Shown in pieces: positions 20,483-29,357 of a DNA stretch of 64,000 bases. The stretch spans positions 1 to 64,000 of the forward strand of contig NZ_BAEG01000047.1 of NCBI RefSeq assembly GCF_000238915.1. The letters run 5' to 3'. The stretch is from Arthrobacter globiformis NBRC 12137. Its GTDB lineage: Bacteria; Actinomycetota; Actinomycetes; Actinomycetales; Micrococcaceae. The notes under the pieces were generated by a model. The model did no database searches. It was not told the DNA's origin and saw nothing but the letters and a program-made list of their open reading frames with translations. The number at the start of each line of letters is the position of its first letter. Position 1 is the stretch's first letter. Both the position numbers and the translations under genes were made by a program.

Positions 20483-21073
20483 GTGCGTTTCACTGCGATG
20501 AACCGGGGCCAGAGCGGCAAAATGGCAATGGCGGCAGCCGCCCTGAGCGTCGGCCTGCTGGCCCTGACGGGCTGCGGCTACGTCAACGCCCAGCAGACCT
20601 CTCACCAGTACGCCGCCTCCGACGGAACCCGTGCCGACGTCGGGCCGGTCCAGCTGCGCAACATGCTGATCGTTTCCGGTGGCGAGAACCAGCCGGGCCG
20701 CGTCATCGGTGCCGTCTACAACTCCTCGTCGAAGGACGTCAAGGTCACCCTCAAGGGGGCAGAAGGCGCACAGACTGAAGTTGCGGTCAAGCAGAACGCC
20801 TACACCCTGCTGAACGAGTCCGCGGACGCAGCGGTCCTGAGCACGTCCGGCGGCAAGCCCGGATCCCTCGTGGACGTCCAGGTGACCGAGGACGGCACCA
20901 ACGTCAACAAGACCGTGAAGATTCCCGTGGTGGACGGCACGCTGAAGGAATACGCCGCCTACCTGCCGGGCGGGGCGCCCAGCGAGTCCGCCACTCCGAG
21001 CGAGACCGCGACCCCGGGCGAAACCGCAACGCCGAGCGAGTCCGCCACGGCCGCGCCCGCCGAAGGCCACTAA
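20483..21073 (+). CDS. exported lipoprotein with Ser/Thr/Pro-rich tail
   Basis: A 196-residue lipoprotein. The signal peptide MAMAAAALSVGLLALTGCGY contains the lipobox LTGC. The middle (about residues 45-160) reads like a small beta-sandwich domain, and the C-terminus is a repeated ATPSE/ATPGE segment likely to be a flexible, extracellular linker. GTG at 20483 is chosen because GAGGAG lies 8 nt upstream. No specific function is recognised; its position next to senX3-regX3 and carD is common in relatives. Confidence 0.75.
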   Translation: MRFTAMNRGQSGKMAMAAAALSVGLLALTGCGYVNAQQTSHQYAASDGTRADVGPVQLRNMLIVSGGENQPGRVIGAVYNSSSKDVKVTLKGAEGAQTEVAVKQNAYTLLNESADAAVLSTSGGKPGSLVDVQVTEDGTNVNKTVKIPVVDGTLKEYAAYLPGGAPSESATPSETATPGETATPSESATAAPAEGH

Positions 21074-21100
21074 GAGCGCAGCCAACAGGGCAGCGATACA

Positions 21101-21136
21101 AGAAGGAGGGGCTCCCGGCAGGGAACCCCTCCTTCT
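21101..21136. terminator. bidirectional terminator between lipoprotein gene and regX3
   Basis: A 16-bp stem (21101-21116 with 21121-21136) with one mismatch and a 4-nt loop lies between convergent genes, with pyrimidine-rich flanks on both strands. Confidence 0.85.
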
Positions 21137-21188
21137 TCGTTTGTTGCCGCCGCCTCGCCCTGGCCGTTCCCCGGCCGTCGGCCAGCTT

Positions 21189-21869
21189 CTACGGCTCGAA
21201 TTTGTAGCCCAGTCCCCGCACCGTGACGAGGTAGCGCGGCAGCGACGGGTCGGGCTCGATCTTGCTGCGCAGGCGCTTCACGTGGACATCGAGCGTTTTC
21301 GTGTCGCCTACATAGTCGGAGCCCCACACCCGGTCAATCAGCTGGCCGCGGGTCAGTACTCGTCCGGAGTTGCGCAGCAGCATCTCCAGCAGTTCAAACT
21401 CCTTCAGCGGCAGCGACACCTGCTCGCCGTCGACACTCACCACGTGCCGCTCGATGTCCATCCGCACCGGACCGGCATGCACGGTGGATGAGATCAGCTC
21501 CTCGGGCTCGCCCTGGCGGCGCAGCACCGCGCGGACACGGGCCACCAGCTCACGGGAGGAGTAGGGCTTGGTGACGTAGTCGTCTGCGCCCAGTTCAAGC
21601 CCGACGACCTTGTCGATCTCGGTGTCCTTCGCGGTCAGCATGATGACGGGGACTGTGGAGCGCTGCCGAAGCTGCCGGCAAACCTCCGTGCCGGACTGTC
21701 CCGGCAGCTGCAGGTCGAGCAGCACCAGGTCTGCCCCGTTGCGGTCGAATTCCGTGATGGCGTCCAGGCCGTTGTCCACGACCTCCACTTCGAACCCTTC
21801 CTTGCCCAGAAGATAGGAAAGGGGATCGCTGAACGACTCCTCGTCCTCGACAATAAGAATCCTGCTCAA
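21189..21869 (-). CDS. regX3: response regulator of the phosphate-responsive RegX3 family
   Basis: A 226-residue OmpR-type regulator. The receiver domain has the acidic pocket (E8/D9/E10) and phospho-acceptor D52 in LVLLDLQLPG; the conserved Lys is in DDYVTKPYS. The C-terminal winged helix (about residues 130-226) contains LTRGQLIDRVWG and the RYLVTVRGLGYKFEP ending. Its start overlaps the senX3 stop by 4 nt (ATGA), so the two are translationally coupled. The neighbouring phoU and a PHO-box-like site support a role in phosphate control. Confidence 0.93.
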   Translation of the reverse strand: MSRILIVEDEESFSDPLSYLLGKEGFEVEVVDNGLDAITEFDRNGADLVLLDLQLPGQSGTEVCRQLRQRSTVPVIMLTAKDTEIDKVVGLELGADDYVTKPYSSRELVARVRAVLRRQGEPEELISSTVHAGPVRMDIERHVVSVDGEQVSLPLKEFELLEMLLRNSGRVLTRGQLIDRVWGSDYVGDTKTLDVHVKRLRSKIEPDPSLPRYLVTVRGLGYKFEP

Positions 21870-23161
21870 GCGTTAGCTCCTCGTTCGTGGACGCCGGCGG
21901 CGTCGTGTGGTTCCCTGGCCTGTTGCGGCCGGTCAGGCTGGTTCTGCGGTGAGGCGGGCGCCGGCGCTTTGGTTTCCTGGGCGGCGCCGGCGTCCCCGGC
22001 GCGGGGACGCGGCTCCGGTGCGGCTTCCCCTTCCTGCCCTTCCATCTCCGGCAGCCGGAGGGTGAATGTGGAGCCCTGGCCGGGCTGCGACCACAGCGTG
22101 ACTTCCCCGCCGTGGTTGGAAACAACGTGCTTGACGATGCTCAGGCCCAGACCGGTTCCGCCGGTGTGGCGGGACCGGGCCGCATCCACCCGGTAGAAGC
22201 GCTCGAAAACCCGTTCCTGGTCCTCGGGTGACAGGCCTTCGCCCTGGTCTGTCACGGAGACGGAAACCAGGCCTTCCTTGGACCGCACGCCGATGCCCAC
22301 CCGGGTGTTTTCCGGTGAGTACCGGATCGCGTTGTCGATGAGGTTGCGCAGCGCCGTGACCAGCAGGTCCTGGTCACCGTAGACCTTGGCCTCCGCCCGG
22401 CCGCCAATGACGATCTGGATGTTCTTGCTCTCGGCGGGTAGCTGCGAGCGGTCCACCGCCTCGGAGATCACGTCGTTGATATCCACGGGGTGGCCCTGCT
22501 GCGCCACGTTCGCGCCCTGCAGCCGGGACAGCTCAATGATGTCCTGCACCAGCGCGGCGAGGCGGGCCGACTCCTTGTGCATGCGTTTCGCGAAGCGGCG
22601 GACGGCATCCTCGTCGTCCGCCGACGACTCCAGCGCTTCAGCCAGCAGCGAGATGGCGCCCACCGGGGTCTTCAGTTCGTGGGACACGTTGGCCACAAAG
22701 TCGTTGCGGATCTCCTCGGTCCGGGTGATCTCGGTGCGGTCATCAGCCAGCAGGAGGATGTATTCCTCGCCCAGCATCGCGGCCCGGACCTGCACGATGA
22801 TGGTTCCCTGGCCGAGCGGCCCCCTGGGCAGTTCCAGCTGCCTCTCCAGAATGACGCCGTCGCGCCGGACGTTCGCCGTCATGTCCAGCAGTTGGCGGTG
22901 CACAACGGTATGGCCGCGTACCAGGCCGTAGGCATAGGCAGCCGGGCTGGCGCGGACGACGCCGTCGATCGCGTCCACCACCACAAATGCCTGCCCGACG
23001 ACGGCGAGGACTTCCGCGGAGCCCTGTGGCAGCGCCGGTTCGTCGTACTCAATGTCCACAAGCTCGCGCTGCTTCTCGCTGGCGCGGAAGGCGAGCACGC
23101 CAAAGACGCCGAACGACAGGCCCACCAGGCCGGCGATGACACCTAAGAGCATTGGATCCAC
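21866..23161 (-). CDS. senX3: sensor histidine kinase SenX3
   Basis: A 431-residue membrane sensor kinase. It has one clear N-terminal transmembrane segment (about residues 4-26), a PAS-like domain (about 45-140), the H-box FVANVSHELKTP with H161, and a complete ATPase domain (N-box NLIDNAIRYSPEN, GTGLGLSIVKH). A Pro/Ala-rich tail of about 50 residues follows. GTG at 23161 is preferred because TAAGCT lies exactly 6 nt upstream (leaderless); ATG at 23152 with GGAGG is an alternative. It phosphorylates RegX3, encoded next. Confidence 0.93.
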   Translation of the reverse strand: MDPMLLGVIAGLVGLSFGVFGVLAFRASEKQRELVDIEYDEPALPQGSAEVLAVVGQAFVVVDAIDGVVRASPAAYAYGLVRGHTVVHRQLLDMTANVRRDGVILERQLELPRGPLGQGTIIVQVRAAMLGEEYILLLADDRTEITRTEEIRNDFVANVSHELKTPVGAISLLAEALESSADDEDAVRRFAKRMHKESARLAALVQDIIELSRLQGANVAQQGHPVDINDVISEAVDRSQLPAESKNIQIVIGGRAEAKVYGDQDLLVTALRNLIDNAIRYSPENTRVGIGVRSKEGLVSVSVTDQGEGLSPEDQERVFERFYRVDAARSRHTGGTGLGLSIVKHVVSNHGGEVTLWSQPGQGSTFTLRLPEMEGQEGEAAPEPRPRAGDAGAAQETKAPAPASPQNQPDRPQQAREPHDAAGVHERGANA

Positions 23162-23167
23162 GCCTCC

Positions 23168-23173
23168 AGCTTA
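23168..23173 (-). promoter_or_regulatory. -10 box of leaderless senX3
   Basis: TAAGCT on the minus strand, 6 nt before GTG 23161. Confidence 0.5.
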
Positions 23174-23231
23174 TGCTTCCGGGATGCCCCGATATCCGCT
23201 AAACAGCCCACACAGTACGGATTCAGCTAAC

Positions 23232-23260
23232 GTTCATCTTGAGGTGTGTAACAGTTCACC
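23232..23260. promoter_or_regulatory. PHO-box-like direct repeats between senX3 and phoU
   Basis: GTTCATC (23232) and GTTCACC (23254) are 22 bp apart, that is two turns of the 11-bp direct-repeat unit recognised by actinobacterial PhoP/RegX3-type regulators. The middle 11-bp unit is degenerate. The site lies in the divergent senX3/phoU gap and suggests autoregulation by RegX3. Confidence 0.55.
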
Positions 23261-23355
23261 GAACGCTGGAAGAGTGTGCGGTTGGACTGCCGGAACGGTG
23301 ACACGAAATTCTGACCGCCGCGGCGGGGCGGAATTTCCAAGGAAAGGACGCCTAC

Positions 23356-24018
23356 GTGCGCAAGGTTTTTCAGGAGGAGCTGGCCCATGTGGGCGAGGAC
23401 CTCATCGAGATTTCAAAGCTGGTCAGCGAAGCGATCGGCAAGGCAACGACGTCGTTCGAGAGTGCCGACGTCGATCTGGCACAGGATGTCATCGCCGCGG
23501 ACGCCAGGATCGACTTCCTGCAGAACAGCCTCGACGAGCGCGCGATCGACATCCTCGCGCTGCAGGGCCCCGTGGCCAGCGACCTGCGCATGATCGTCGG
23601 GTCGCTGCGGATGAGCGCTTCCCTGGAGCGCATGGGTGACCTTGCCCGCCACATCGCCCAGCTCGCCCGGCTGCGGTTTCCCTCCACCGTGATCCCGGAG
23701 GCGCTGACCGGAACGTTCAAGAGTTTCGCCGAGCAGGACATCGAGATCGCCAACAAGCTCACGCAGCTGCTGGAGACCCGCGACCTCGAGGTTGCCCGCG
23801 ACATTCTCAAGGCCAACTCCACGGTGAACGACCTTCACCTCAGCGTGTTCAAGGCGATCGCACGCCCGGACTGGCAGGAATCCCCGGCCACCACCGTGGA
23901 CGTGGCCCTGGCCAGCCGCTACTTCGAGCGGTTCGCGGATCACGGCGTGTCCGTGGCGCAGAAGGTCACCTACCTCGTGACGGGCGCGTGGCACCCGAAC
24001 AGCATCGAGCACGGCTGA
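23356..24018 (+). CDS. phoU: phosphate signalling protein PhoU
   Basis: A 220-residue all-helical protein with the two PhoU repeats. The metal-binding type signatures RMGDLARHIAQLA and ERFADHGVSVAQKV are present. It is expected to link the Pst phosphate transporter to the SenX3 kinase and keep the phosphate regulon off when phosphate is plentiful. The GTG start has AAGGAAAGGA upstream. It is divergent from senX3-regX3 across the PHO-box-like site. Confidence 0.94.
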   Translation: MRKVFQEELAHVGEDLIEISKLVSEAIGKATTSFESADVDLAQDVIAADARIDFLQNSLDERAIDILALQGPVASDLRMIVGSLRMSASLERMGDLARHIAQLARLRFPSTVIPEALTGTFKSFAEQDIEIANKLTQLLETRDLEVARDILKANSTVNDLHLSVFKAIARPDWQESPATTVDVALASRYFERFADHGVSVAQKVTYLVTGAWHPNSIEHG

Positions 24019-24055
24019 CCTGTCGAGCACGGCTGGGCAGCACCTCCACCGAACT

Positions 24056-24107
24056 AAACGGACGACGCCGGCCGGTCACCAAGGTGACCGGCCGGCGTCG
24101 TCCGTTT
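24056..24107. terminator. bidirectional terminator between phoU and gpmA
   Basis: A perfect 25-bp stem (24056-24080 with 24083-24107) with a 2-nt loop. It is flanked by AAAC and GTTT, so it reads as a terminator on both strands for the convergent genes. Confidence 0.93.
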
Positions 24108-24144
24108 GTGGCTGCGACAGGCTCAACCAGCGAAGGGCAGGGGG

Positions 24145-24891
24145 CTACTTCTTGCCCTGGTTGGCCACGGCCAGGATGGCCTGCTCCGCTGCCTCGGGGT
24201 CGAGGTACGTTCCGCCCGGCGTGATGGGCTGGAAGTTCTCGTCCAGGTCGTAAACCAGCGGGATGCCCGTGGGGATGTTCAGGCTGGCGATGGCGTCGTC
24301 GCTGATGCCGTCCAGGTGCTTGACCAGTGCGCGCAGGGAGTTGCCGTGGGCGGTGACCAGGACGGTCTTGCCGGCCTTCAGGTCTTCCTTGATGTCCGAT
24401 TCCCAGTACGGGAGCAGGCGGATGAGGACGTCCTTGAGGCACTCGGTGCGGGGCAGTTCATCGCCGAGGTCCGCGTAGCGCGGATCGCGGGACTGGGAGA
24501 ACTCGCTGCTGTCGTCCAGGGGCGGCGGCGGGGTGTCGTAGGAACGGCGCCACAGCATGAACTGGTCCTCACCGAATTCCGCAAGGGTCTGGGCCTTGTC
24601 CTTGCCCTGCAGTGCGCCGTAGTGGCGCTCGTTGAGTCGCCAGTCGCGCTTGACGGGGATCCAGCCGCGGTCGGCCTTGTCCAGGGAGATGTTGGCCGTG
24701 TTGATGGCCCGCTTCAGGAGCGAGGTGTAAAGGATGTCCGGGAGAATGTTGTTCTCAACCAGCAGCTCCCCGCCGCGTGCTGCTTCCTCGCGGCCCTGGT
24801 CGTTCAGGTCAACGTCCACCCAGCCGGTGAACAGGTTCTTGGCGTTCCATTCGCTGTGGCCGTGGCGCAGCAGAATCAGCTTGTAAGTCAT
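24145..24891 (-). CDS. gpmA: 2,3-bisphosphoglycerate-dependent phosphoglycerate mutase
   Basis: A 248-residue glycolytic enzyme that interconverts 3- and 2-phosphoglycerate through a phosphohistidine. The motif [12 protein letters not shown] holds the catalytic His and Arg; [15 protein letters not shown] and [12 protein letters not shown] are also present. ATG at 24891 is chosen because TAGGAT lies 7 nt upstream (leaderless); a second in-frame ATG at 24900 overlaps that box. Confidence 0.95.
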   Translation of the reverse strand: MTYKLILLRHGHSEWNAKNLFTGWVDVDLNDQGREEAARGGELLVENNILPDILYTSLLKRAINTANISLDKADRGWIPVKRDWRLNERHYGALQGKDKAQTLAEFGEDQFMLWRRSYDTPPPPLDDSSEFSQSRDPRYADLGDELPRTECLKDVLIRLLPYWESDIKEDLKAGKTVLVTAHGNSLRALVKHLDGISDDAIASLNIPTGIPLVYDLDENFQPITPGGTYLDPEAAEQAILAVANQGKK

Positions 24892-24898
24892 GATTTTC

Positions 24899-24904
24899 AT
24901 CCTA
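24899..24904 (-). promoter_or_regulatory. -10 box of leaderless gpmA
   Basis: TAGGAT on the minus strand, 7 nt before ATG 24891. Confidence 0.5.
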
Positions 24905-24995
24905 GCCGAGCGCAGCCCGCGGGTGCCGAGAGTTACATCACGCGGCAGGGGCCGCCCGCATCCCCCGGACGCATCCCCGGGAAGGGCCCGCCAGA

Positions 24996-25001
24996 TAGGC
25001 T
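24996..25001 (+). promoter_or_regulatory. -10 box of leaderless methyltransferase gene
   Basis: TAGGCT, exactly 6 nt before GTG 25008. Confidence 0.5.
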
Positions 25002-25007
25002 GGGGCC

Positions 25008-25829
25008 GTGGTGCAGAAAGCAGAACGGGTGGTGACCAACCGGAGCAGCCGGGGCAAGCCGGTGGGGAACGTGACCCGCGGCACCACCAACCCGAACCGT
25101 ATGCGCCGGCTGGACCGCTGGCTGGCGGGGCCGCAGGCCTGGCGGCTCCGGAGGTCCGCTGACCCGCTTGTGGTGGACCTGGGCTACGGCGCTTCGCCGG
25201 CCACCGCCGTCGAGCTCTTTGAACGGCTCCGGGCGGTACGGCCGGATGTGCGCGTCTGCGGGATCGAAATCGAACCGGAGCGGGTGCGTGCGGCGAAGTC
25301 ACTGGAGCGCCCGGGCCTGAGTTTCCACAACGGAGGATTCGAACTTCCGGTGCCCGGGAACCCGGTGTTTGTGCGCGCGTTCAACGTGCTGCGGCAGTAT
25401 GAGGAAGCGGACGTCCGCGGCATCTGGGAACTGGTGCAGGGCAGGCTGGCTCCGGATGGCCTGTTCATCGACGGGACGTGCGACGAGATTGGCCGGCGCT
25501 CCGCGTGGATTGCCCTTGATGCCAAGCGTCCGCTCAGCCTCACCATGTCGGTGCGGTTCGGGAGTTTTGTCCTGCCGTCCGAGATCGCGGAACGCCTGCC
25601 GAAGGCCCTCATCCACCGCAATGTCCCCGGCGAACGTATCCACACGCTGCTGCAGGCGATGGACCGGGCCTGGCTCGAGTCGGCGCCGCTGGCGCCCTTC
25701 GGTAACCGGCAACGGTGGACGGCCATGTGCCGGGCACTGCTCGACGGCGGGTGGCCGGTGCAGGATGGTCCGTCGCGTTGGCGGCTGGGGGAACTTACGG
25801 TCGGCTGGGAAGCTGTGGCGCCTGGGTAA
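25008..25829 (+). CDS. class I SAM-dependent methyltransferase-like protein
   Basis: A 273-residue protein. A basic N-terminus ([29 protein letters not shown]) precedes a Rossmann-type fold with the SAM motif [10 protein letters not shown] and acidic motif [10 protein letters not shown]. The substrate is unknown; the basic N-terminus hints at RNA or nucleic-acid contact. GTG at 25008 follows TAGGCT by 6 nt. It is divergent from gpmA, and the next gene is convergent. Confidence 0.75.
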   Translation: MVQKAERVVTNRSSRGKPVGNVTRGTTNPNRMRRLDRWLAGPQAWRLRRSADPLVVDLGYGASPATAVELFERLRAVRPDVRVCGIEIEPERVRAAKSLERPGLSFHNGGFELPVPGNPVFVRAFNVLRQYEEADVRGIWELVQGRLAPDGLFIDGTCDEIGRRSAWIALDAKRPLSLTMSVRFGSFVLPSEIAERLPKALIHRNVPGERIHTLLQAMDRAWLESAPLAPFGNRQRWTAMCRALLDGGWPVQDGPSRWRLGELTVGWEAVAPG

Positions 25830-25847
25830 CGCCAGGAGCCACGCCGG

Positions 25848-26204
25848 TCACCAGGGTCCGTACGGGCCCATGTTCCGGCTGCCGCCGCGTCCGGCGTCCT
25901 TCACGGCCGGCCGGACGTCGGCCAAGTAGACGGAGGCTGCCACCACGGCGCCGAGGCCGAACAGGCCAAGCGGGCCGAGCAGGCCGCCCGCTCCGCCGCC
26001 GAGCACGGACAGCGCTCCGACGGCCAGGCTGCCGCCGGTCAATGCCAGCCAGAACGTCTTGGTGCGCTTGCCCACAGCCTCGAAGGCGTTGGCCCGGTGG
26101 CGGACGCAGTCAAAGAAGGCCCACACCTCGAGTGCCAGTGCTATCAGCCCCAGGATGTAGTAGACCGTGCTCTCAACGTAGAAAATCAGTAGTCGTCCGT
26201 CCAC
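25848..26204 (-). CDS. DUF2516 family membrane protein
   Basis: A 118-residue integral membrane protein with three hydrophobic segments (about residues 10-30, 47-72 and 74-94). The motif WAFFDCVRHRANAFEAVGKRTK is typical of the DUF2516 family, which is common in actinobacteria and has no established function. The start is GTG 26204, with TAGGCT 6 nt upstream overlapping the stop codon of the preceding gene. Confidence 0.75.
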   Translation of the reverse strand: MDGRLLIFYVESTVYYILGLIALALEVWAFFDCVRHRANAFEAVGKRTKTFWLALTGGSLAVGALSVLGGGAGGLLGPLGLFGLGAVVAASVYLADVRPAVKDAGRGGSRNMGPYGPW

Positions 26205-26210
26205 CAGCCC

Positions 26211-26216
26211 AGCCTA
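26211..26216 (-). promoter_or_regulatory. -10 box of leaderless DUF2516 gene, overlapping an upstream stop codon
   Basis: TAGGCT on the minus strand, 6 nt before GTG 26204. Its first three bases are the TAG stop of the trans-sulfuration gene. Confidence 0.5.
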
Positions 26217-27398
26217 TCGGTCCAGCGCGTCCAGCGCCTGCTTCAAATCGGCCCAAAGGTCCTCGACGTGTTCGATGCCCACGCTGAGCCGGACCAGGTT
26301 CTCCGGAACGCTGACCGGTTCCGCGGCGTGCCGGCGCCGCCGCTCGATGAGCGACTCAACCCCGCCAAGGGACGTGGCCGGCAGCCACAGGTTCAGGGCA
26401 CGGACCAGTTTGTCCGCGGTTTCGGGAGCGCTGAGCCCGCCGGCAGCGGCCACTTGGACGCAAAGAATGGAACCGAATCCAGTCATCTGAGACTTGGCCA
26501 GATCGTGGCCCGGGTCCGACACGAGCCCCGGGTACCGCACGCTCTCCAGTGCCGGGTGCGCGCTGAGCCGCTCGGCGAGCACCGCGGCCGAGGCCTGCGA
26601 ACGCTCAATCCGCAGGGCCAGGGTCCGCAGTCCGCGCAGCGCCAGCCACGCTTCGAAGGGGCCGGCGATTCCGCCATGGATGATGCGGTGGTGGAGGAGG
26701 GTTTCGCGCAGTTTCGCATCAGAGGTCACCAGGGCGCCCAGTACCACGTCCGAGTGGCCGGCCAGGTACTTGGTCACCGAGTGAAGGACGACGTCGGATC
26801 CCAGACTGAGCGGCTGCTGCACCAAGGGGGTGGAGAAGGTGTTGTCCGTGACGACGACGGCGCCGGCGTCATGGGCGGCCTGTGTCAGGGCCCGGATGTC
26901 CGCGATGCCGAGCATCGGGTTGGTGGGGCTTTCCAGCCACAGCATGTCCGCCGCTTTGCCGTTCCGCGGCGCGATCTGTGCCCGGACCGCTTCCGTGTCC
27001 GCGATATCCACGGTGCGGAGCTCCAGGAGGCCCTTTTCCGCCAGCTCGGCAGCCATGACCAGCGATCCCGAATAGCTGTGGGATGGCATCACCAGGACGC
27101 CCCCGTTGGGGATGAGGGAGAGCGCGGAGCTGACTGCCGCCAGGCCGGAGGAGTACAGCAGGCCCGGCAGCGCGGCACCCTCGAGCTGGCCGAGGGCCTC
27201 TTCGAACGGGTCCCACGTGGGATTGGAGTAGCGGCCGTAGCCCCGGTCGCCGTCGTCGAGCGCGCCAGTGCCGAAATACGTGGAGGAGAGGACGATGGGC
27301 GGGTTGACCGGCGCGTCGTGTTCACGGGGCGGACGGCCGGCGGCCACAACCACCGTTTCGGCGGACAGGGATGCGGCATGCTGATCGGAAAGACTCAT
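26214..27398 (-). CDS. PLP-dependent trans-sulfuration enzyme (cystathionine gamma-synthase/lyase type)
   Basis: A 394-residue Cys/Met metabolism enzyme. The PLP lysine is K210 in LHSVTKYLAGHSD, with upstream motifs RYSNPTWDPFEEALG, SSGLAAVSSALS and WLESPTNPMLGIADI. It makes or cleaves cystathionine; synthase and lyase cannot be separated from motifs alone. ATG at 27398 is chosen because TACGCT lies 6 nt upstream; a longer in-frame extension has no start signal. It is divergent from tmk. Confidence 0.88.
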   Translation of the reverse strand: MSLSDQHAASLSAETVVVAAGRPPREHDAPVNPPIVLSSTYFGTGALDDGDRGYGRYSNPTWDPFEEALGQLEGAALPGLLYSSGLAAVSSALSLIPNGGVLVMPSHSYSGSLVMAAELAEKGLLELRTVDIADTEAVRAQIAPRNGKAADMLWLESPTNPMLGIADIRALTQAAHDAGAVVVTDNTFSTPLVQQPLSLGSDVVLHSVTKYLAGHSDVVLGALVTSDAKLRETLLHHRIIHGGIAGPFEAWLALRGLRTLALRIERSQASAAVLAERLSAHPALESVRYPGLVSDPGHDLAKSQMTGFGSILCVQVAAAGGLSAPETADKLVRALNLWLPATSLGGVESLIERRRRHAAEPVSVPENLVRLSVGIEHVEDLWADLKQALDALDR

Positions 27399-27404
27399 GG
27401 TCAA

Positions 27405-27410
27405 AGCGTA
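27405..27410 (-). promoter_or_regulatory. -10 box of leaderless trans-sulfuration gene
   Basis: TACGCT on the minus strand, 6 nt before ATG 27398. Confidence 0.45.
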
Positions 27411-27495
27411 CGTTGGGTGCCTGCCCGCACGGAAAGCGCCCCCTTCCAGCGAGCTGCGGAAGCGGGCGCCGGGCGTTTTCGTCGGTGGAAATCGG

Positions 27496-27501
27496 TAGGC
27501 T
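27496..27501 (+). promoter_or_regulatory. -10 box of leaderless tmk
   Basis: TAGGCT, 6 nt before GTG 27508. Confidence 0.5.
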
Positions 27502-27507
27502 GGATAA

Positions 27508-28161
27508 GTGAATATGCAGAGTCCCGGACTTTTCATCGCCTTCGAGGGCGGTGACGGTGCCGGCAAGTCGACGCAGGCGGCCCGGCTGGCCGGCTCGCTG
27601 GAATCGCGCGGCCTCACCGTGCTGCGCACCCGGGAACCCGGAGGAACGCCCATCGGCGAGAAGCTCCGTTCCCTGGTGCTGGATCACGGCCATGGCCACA
27701 TTGACGCCCACACCGAGGCCCTGATCTTCGCCGCCTCCCGGGCCGCGCATGCCAGCCAGGTCATCAGGCCCGCCCTGGCCCGCGGCGAGGTGGTGCTGAC
27801 GGACCGCTACATCGACTCCTCGGTGGCGTACCAGGGTGCAGGCCGCGGCCTCGGCACGGACGCCGTCCGGGGCGTTAACGAATGGGCCACCTCCGGGCTG
27901 CAGCCGGACCTGACGGTGCTCCTGGATGTCCACCCGGCCGAGGGCCGCAGCCGCCGCACCGCCGGGGATGCTGCCGAGGACCGGCTGGAGTCGGAAGCAG
28001 ACGAGTTTCATGCCCGGATCCGGCAGGCGTTTTTGGACCTCGCCGCGGCGAGGCCGGAGAGTTACCTGGTCCTCGAGGCAGGACAGCCCGTCGAGGAGAT
28101 CGCCGGACTGATCCTGGCGCGCGTCGAGCAGCTCCTTTCAGCAACCGGCAGGCGGCCATGA
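27508..28161 (+). CDS. tmk: dTMP kinase
   Basis: A 217-residue thymidylate kinase that phosphorylates dTMP to dTDP. The P-loop FEGGDGAGKSTQ is at residues 11-22, followed by the DR(Y/H) motif TDRYIDSSVAYQG and the lid region. The GTG start is 6 nt after TAGGCT. Its stop overlaps the holB start by 4 nt (ATGA), the usual tmk-holB coupling. Confidence 0.95.
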   Translation: MNMQSPGLFIAFEGGDGAGKSTQAARLAGSLESRGLTVLRTREPGGTPIGEKLRSLVLDHGHGHIDAHTEALIFAASRAAHASQVIRPALARGEVVLTDRYIDSSVAYQGAGRGLGTDAVRGVNEWATSGLQPDLTVLLDVHPAEGRSRRTAGDAAEDRLESEADEFHARIRQAFLDLAAARPESYLVLEAGQPVEEIAGLILARVEQLLSATGRRP

Positions 28162-29303
28162 CGGTCTGGGATGACCTGCAGGGGCAGCCAGCCGTCGTCG
28201 CCCAGCTGCGGCAGGCATCCATGGGTGAGGGGCTCACTCACGCCTGGCTGTTCACCGGGCCTCCGGGGTCGGGACGTTCAAATGCCGCGAAAGCTTTCGC
28301 CGCCGCACTGAACTGCGACCAGGACGACGTCACCGTGCGCGGCTGCGGCACCTGCCCGGCGTGCCTGACCATCCTGGGTGAAACCCACGCCGATGTCTCC
28401 TTTGTCCGCACCGAAAAGGTGACCATCACCATTGAAGAGGCACGCGAACTCGTGGCCACGGCCGGCAACCGGCCGTCGTCGGCGCGCTGGCGGATCATCG
28501 TGGTGGAGGACGCCGACCGCATGGCAGAGCGCACCACCAATGTGCTGCTCAAGGCCATCGAGGAGCCCACGCCACGCACCATCTGGATGCTGTGTGCTCC
28601 GTCCCCCGCGGACGTCCTGGTGACTATCCGGTCGAGGTGCCGTGCGGTTGCGCTGCGGCTCCCGCCGGCCGCCGACGTCGCGGCCCTGCTGGTGAACCGC
28701 GACGGCGTGGATCCGGCCCTTGCCGAGCGTGCCGCCCGGGCAGCGCAGAGCCACGTGGGCATCGCCCGGCGGCTGGCCCGCGATGCCGAGGCCCGGGAGC
28801 GGCGGTTGGAGACCGTCCGGTTCCCGCTGGGGCTGCGGGGCATCACGGCCGCCGTGATGATGGCTGACAAACTCGTCAAGATCGCCACCGAAGAAGCCAC
28901 GAGCTCCAACGAGGAACGGGACGCTGCCGAAAAGGCCGCATTGCTGGCCACCCTCGGCGCCCCCGAGACCGGCACCCTGCCGCCCGCCATGCGCAGCCAG
29001 GTGAAGCAGTTGGAGGACGACCAAAAGCGGCGCGCCAAGCGCTCCATCACCGATTCCCTCGACCGGACACTGACCGACCTCCTGTCGTTCTACCGGGATG
29101 TCCTGATCATCCAGCTGGGGAACGCCGTGGAACTGGTGAACGTTGAGCTGAGGAGCGAGCTGGAAGAGTTTGCCCAAAGGTCCGGGCCGGACGTGACCCT
29201 CGCCCGGATGGACGCCATTAACAACGCCCGCAAGCGAATCACCACCACCAACGTCGCGCCGCTGTTGGCCGTAGAGTCAATGGCCGCAAGCCTGATCCAG
29301 TAG
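28158..29303 (+). CDS. holB: DNA polymerase III subunit delta'
   Basis: A 381-residue AAA+ clamp-loader subunit. It has a Walker A-like motif TGPPGSGRSNAAKA, a zinc module with Cys residues in CDQDDVTVRGCGTCPAC, a sensor region VEDADRM and the SRC motif IRSRCRAV. It loads the sliding clamp with the delta and gamma/tau subunits. Starting from ATG 28158, it overlaps tmk by 4 nt. Confidence 0.93.
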   Translation: MTVWDDLQGQPAVVAQLRQASMGEGLTHAWLFTGPPGSGRSNAAKAFAAALNCDQDDVTVRGCGTCPACLTILGETHADVSFVRTEKVTITIEEARELVATAGNRPSSARWRIIVVEDADRMAERTTNVLLKAIEEPTPRTIWMLCAPSPADVLVTIRSRCRAVALRLPPAADVAALLVNRDGVDPALAERAARAAQSHVGIARRLARDAEARERRLETVRFPLGLRGITAAVMMADKLVKIATEEATSSNEERDAAEKAALLATLGAPETGTLPPAMRSQVKQLEDDQKRRAKRSITDSLDRTLTDLLSFYRDVLIIQLGNAVELVNVELRSELEEFAQRSGPDVTLARMDAINNARKRITTTNVAPLLAVESMAASLIQ

Positions 29304-29357
29304 CCACGCACCCCCATTTGCCTGACCAAACTGGCACCGCCCACAAGGAGAAACCGC

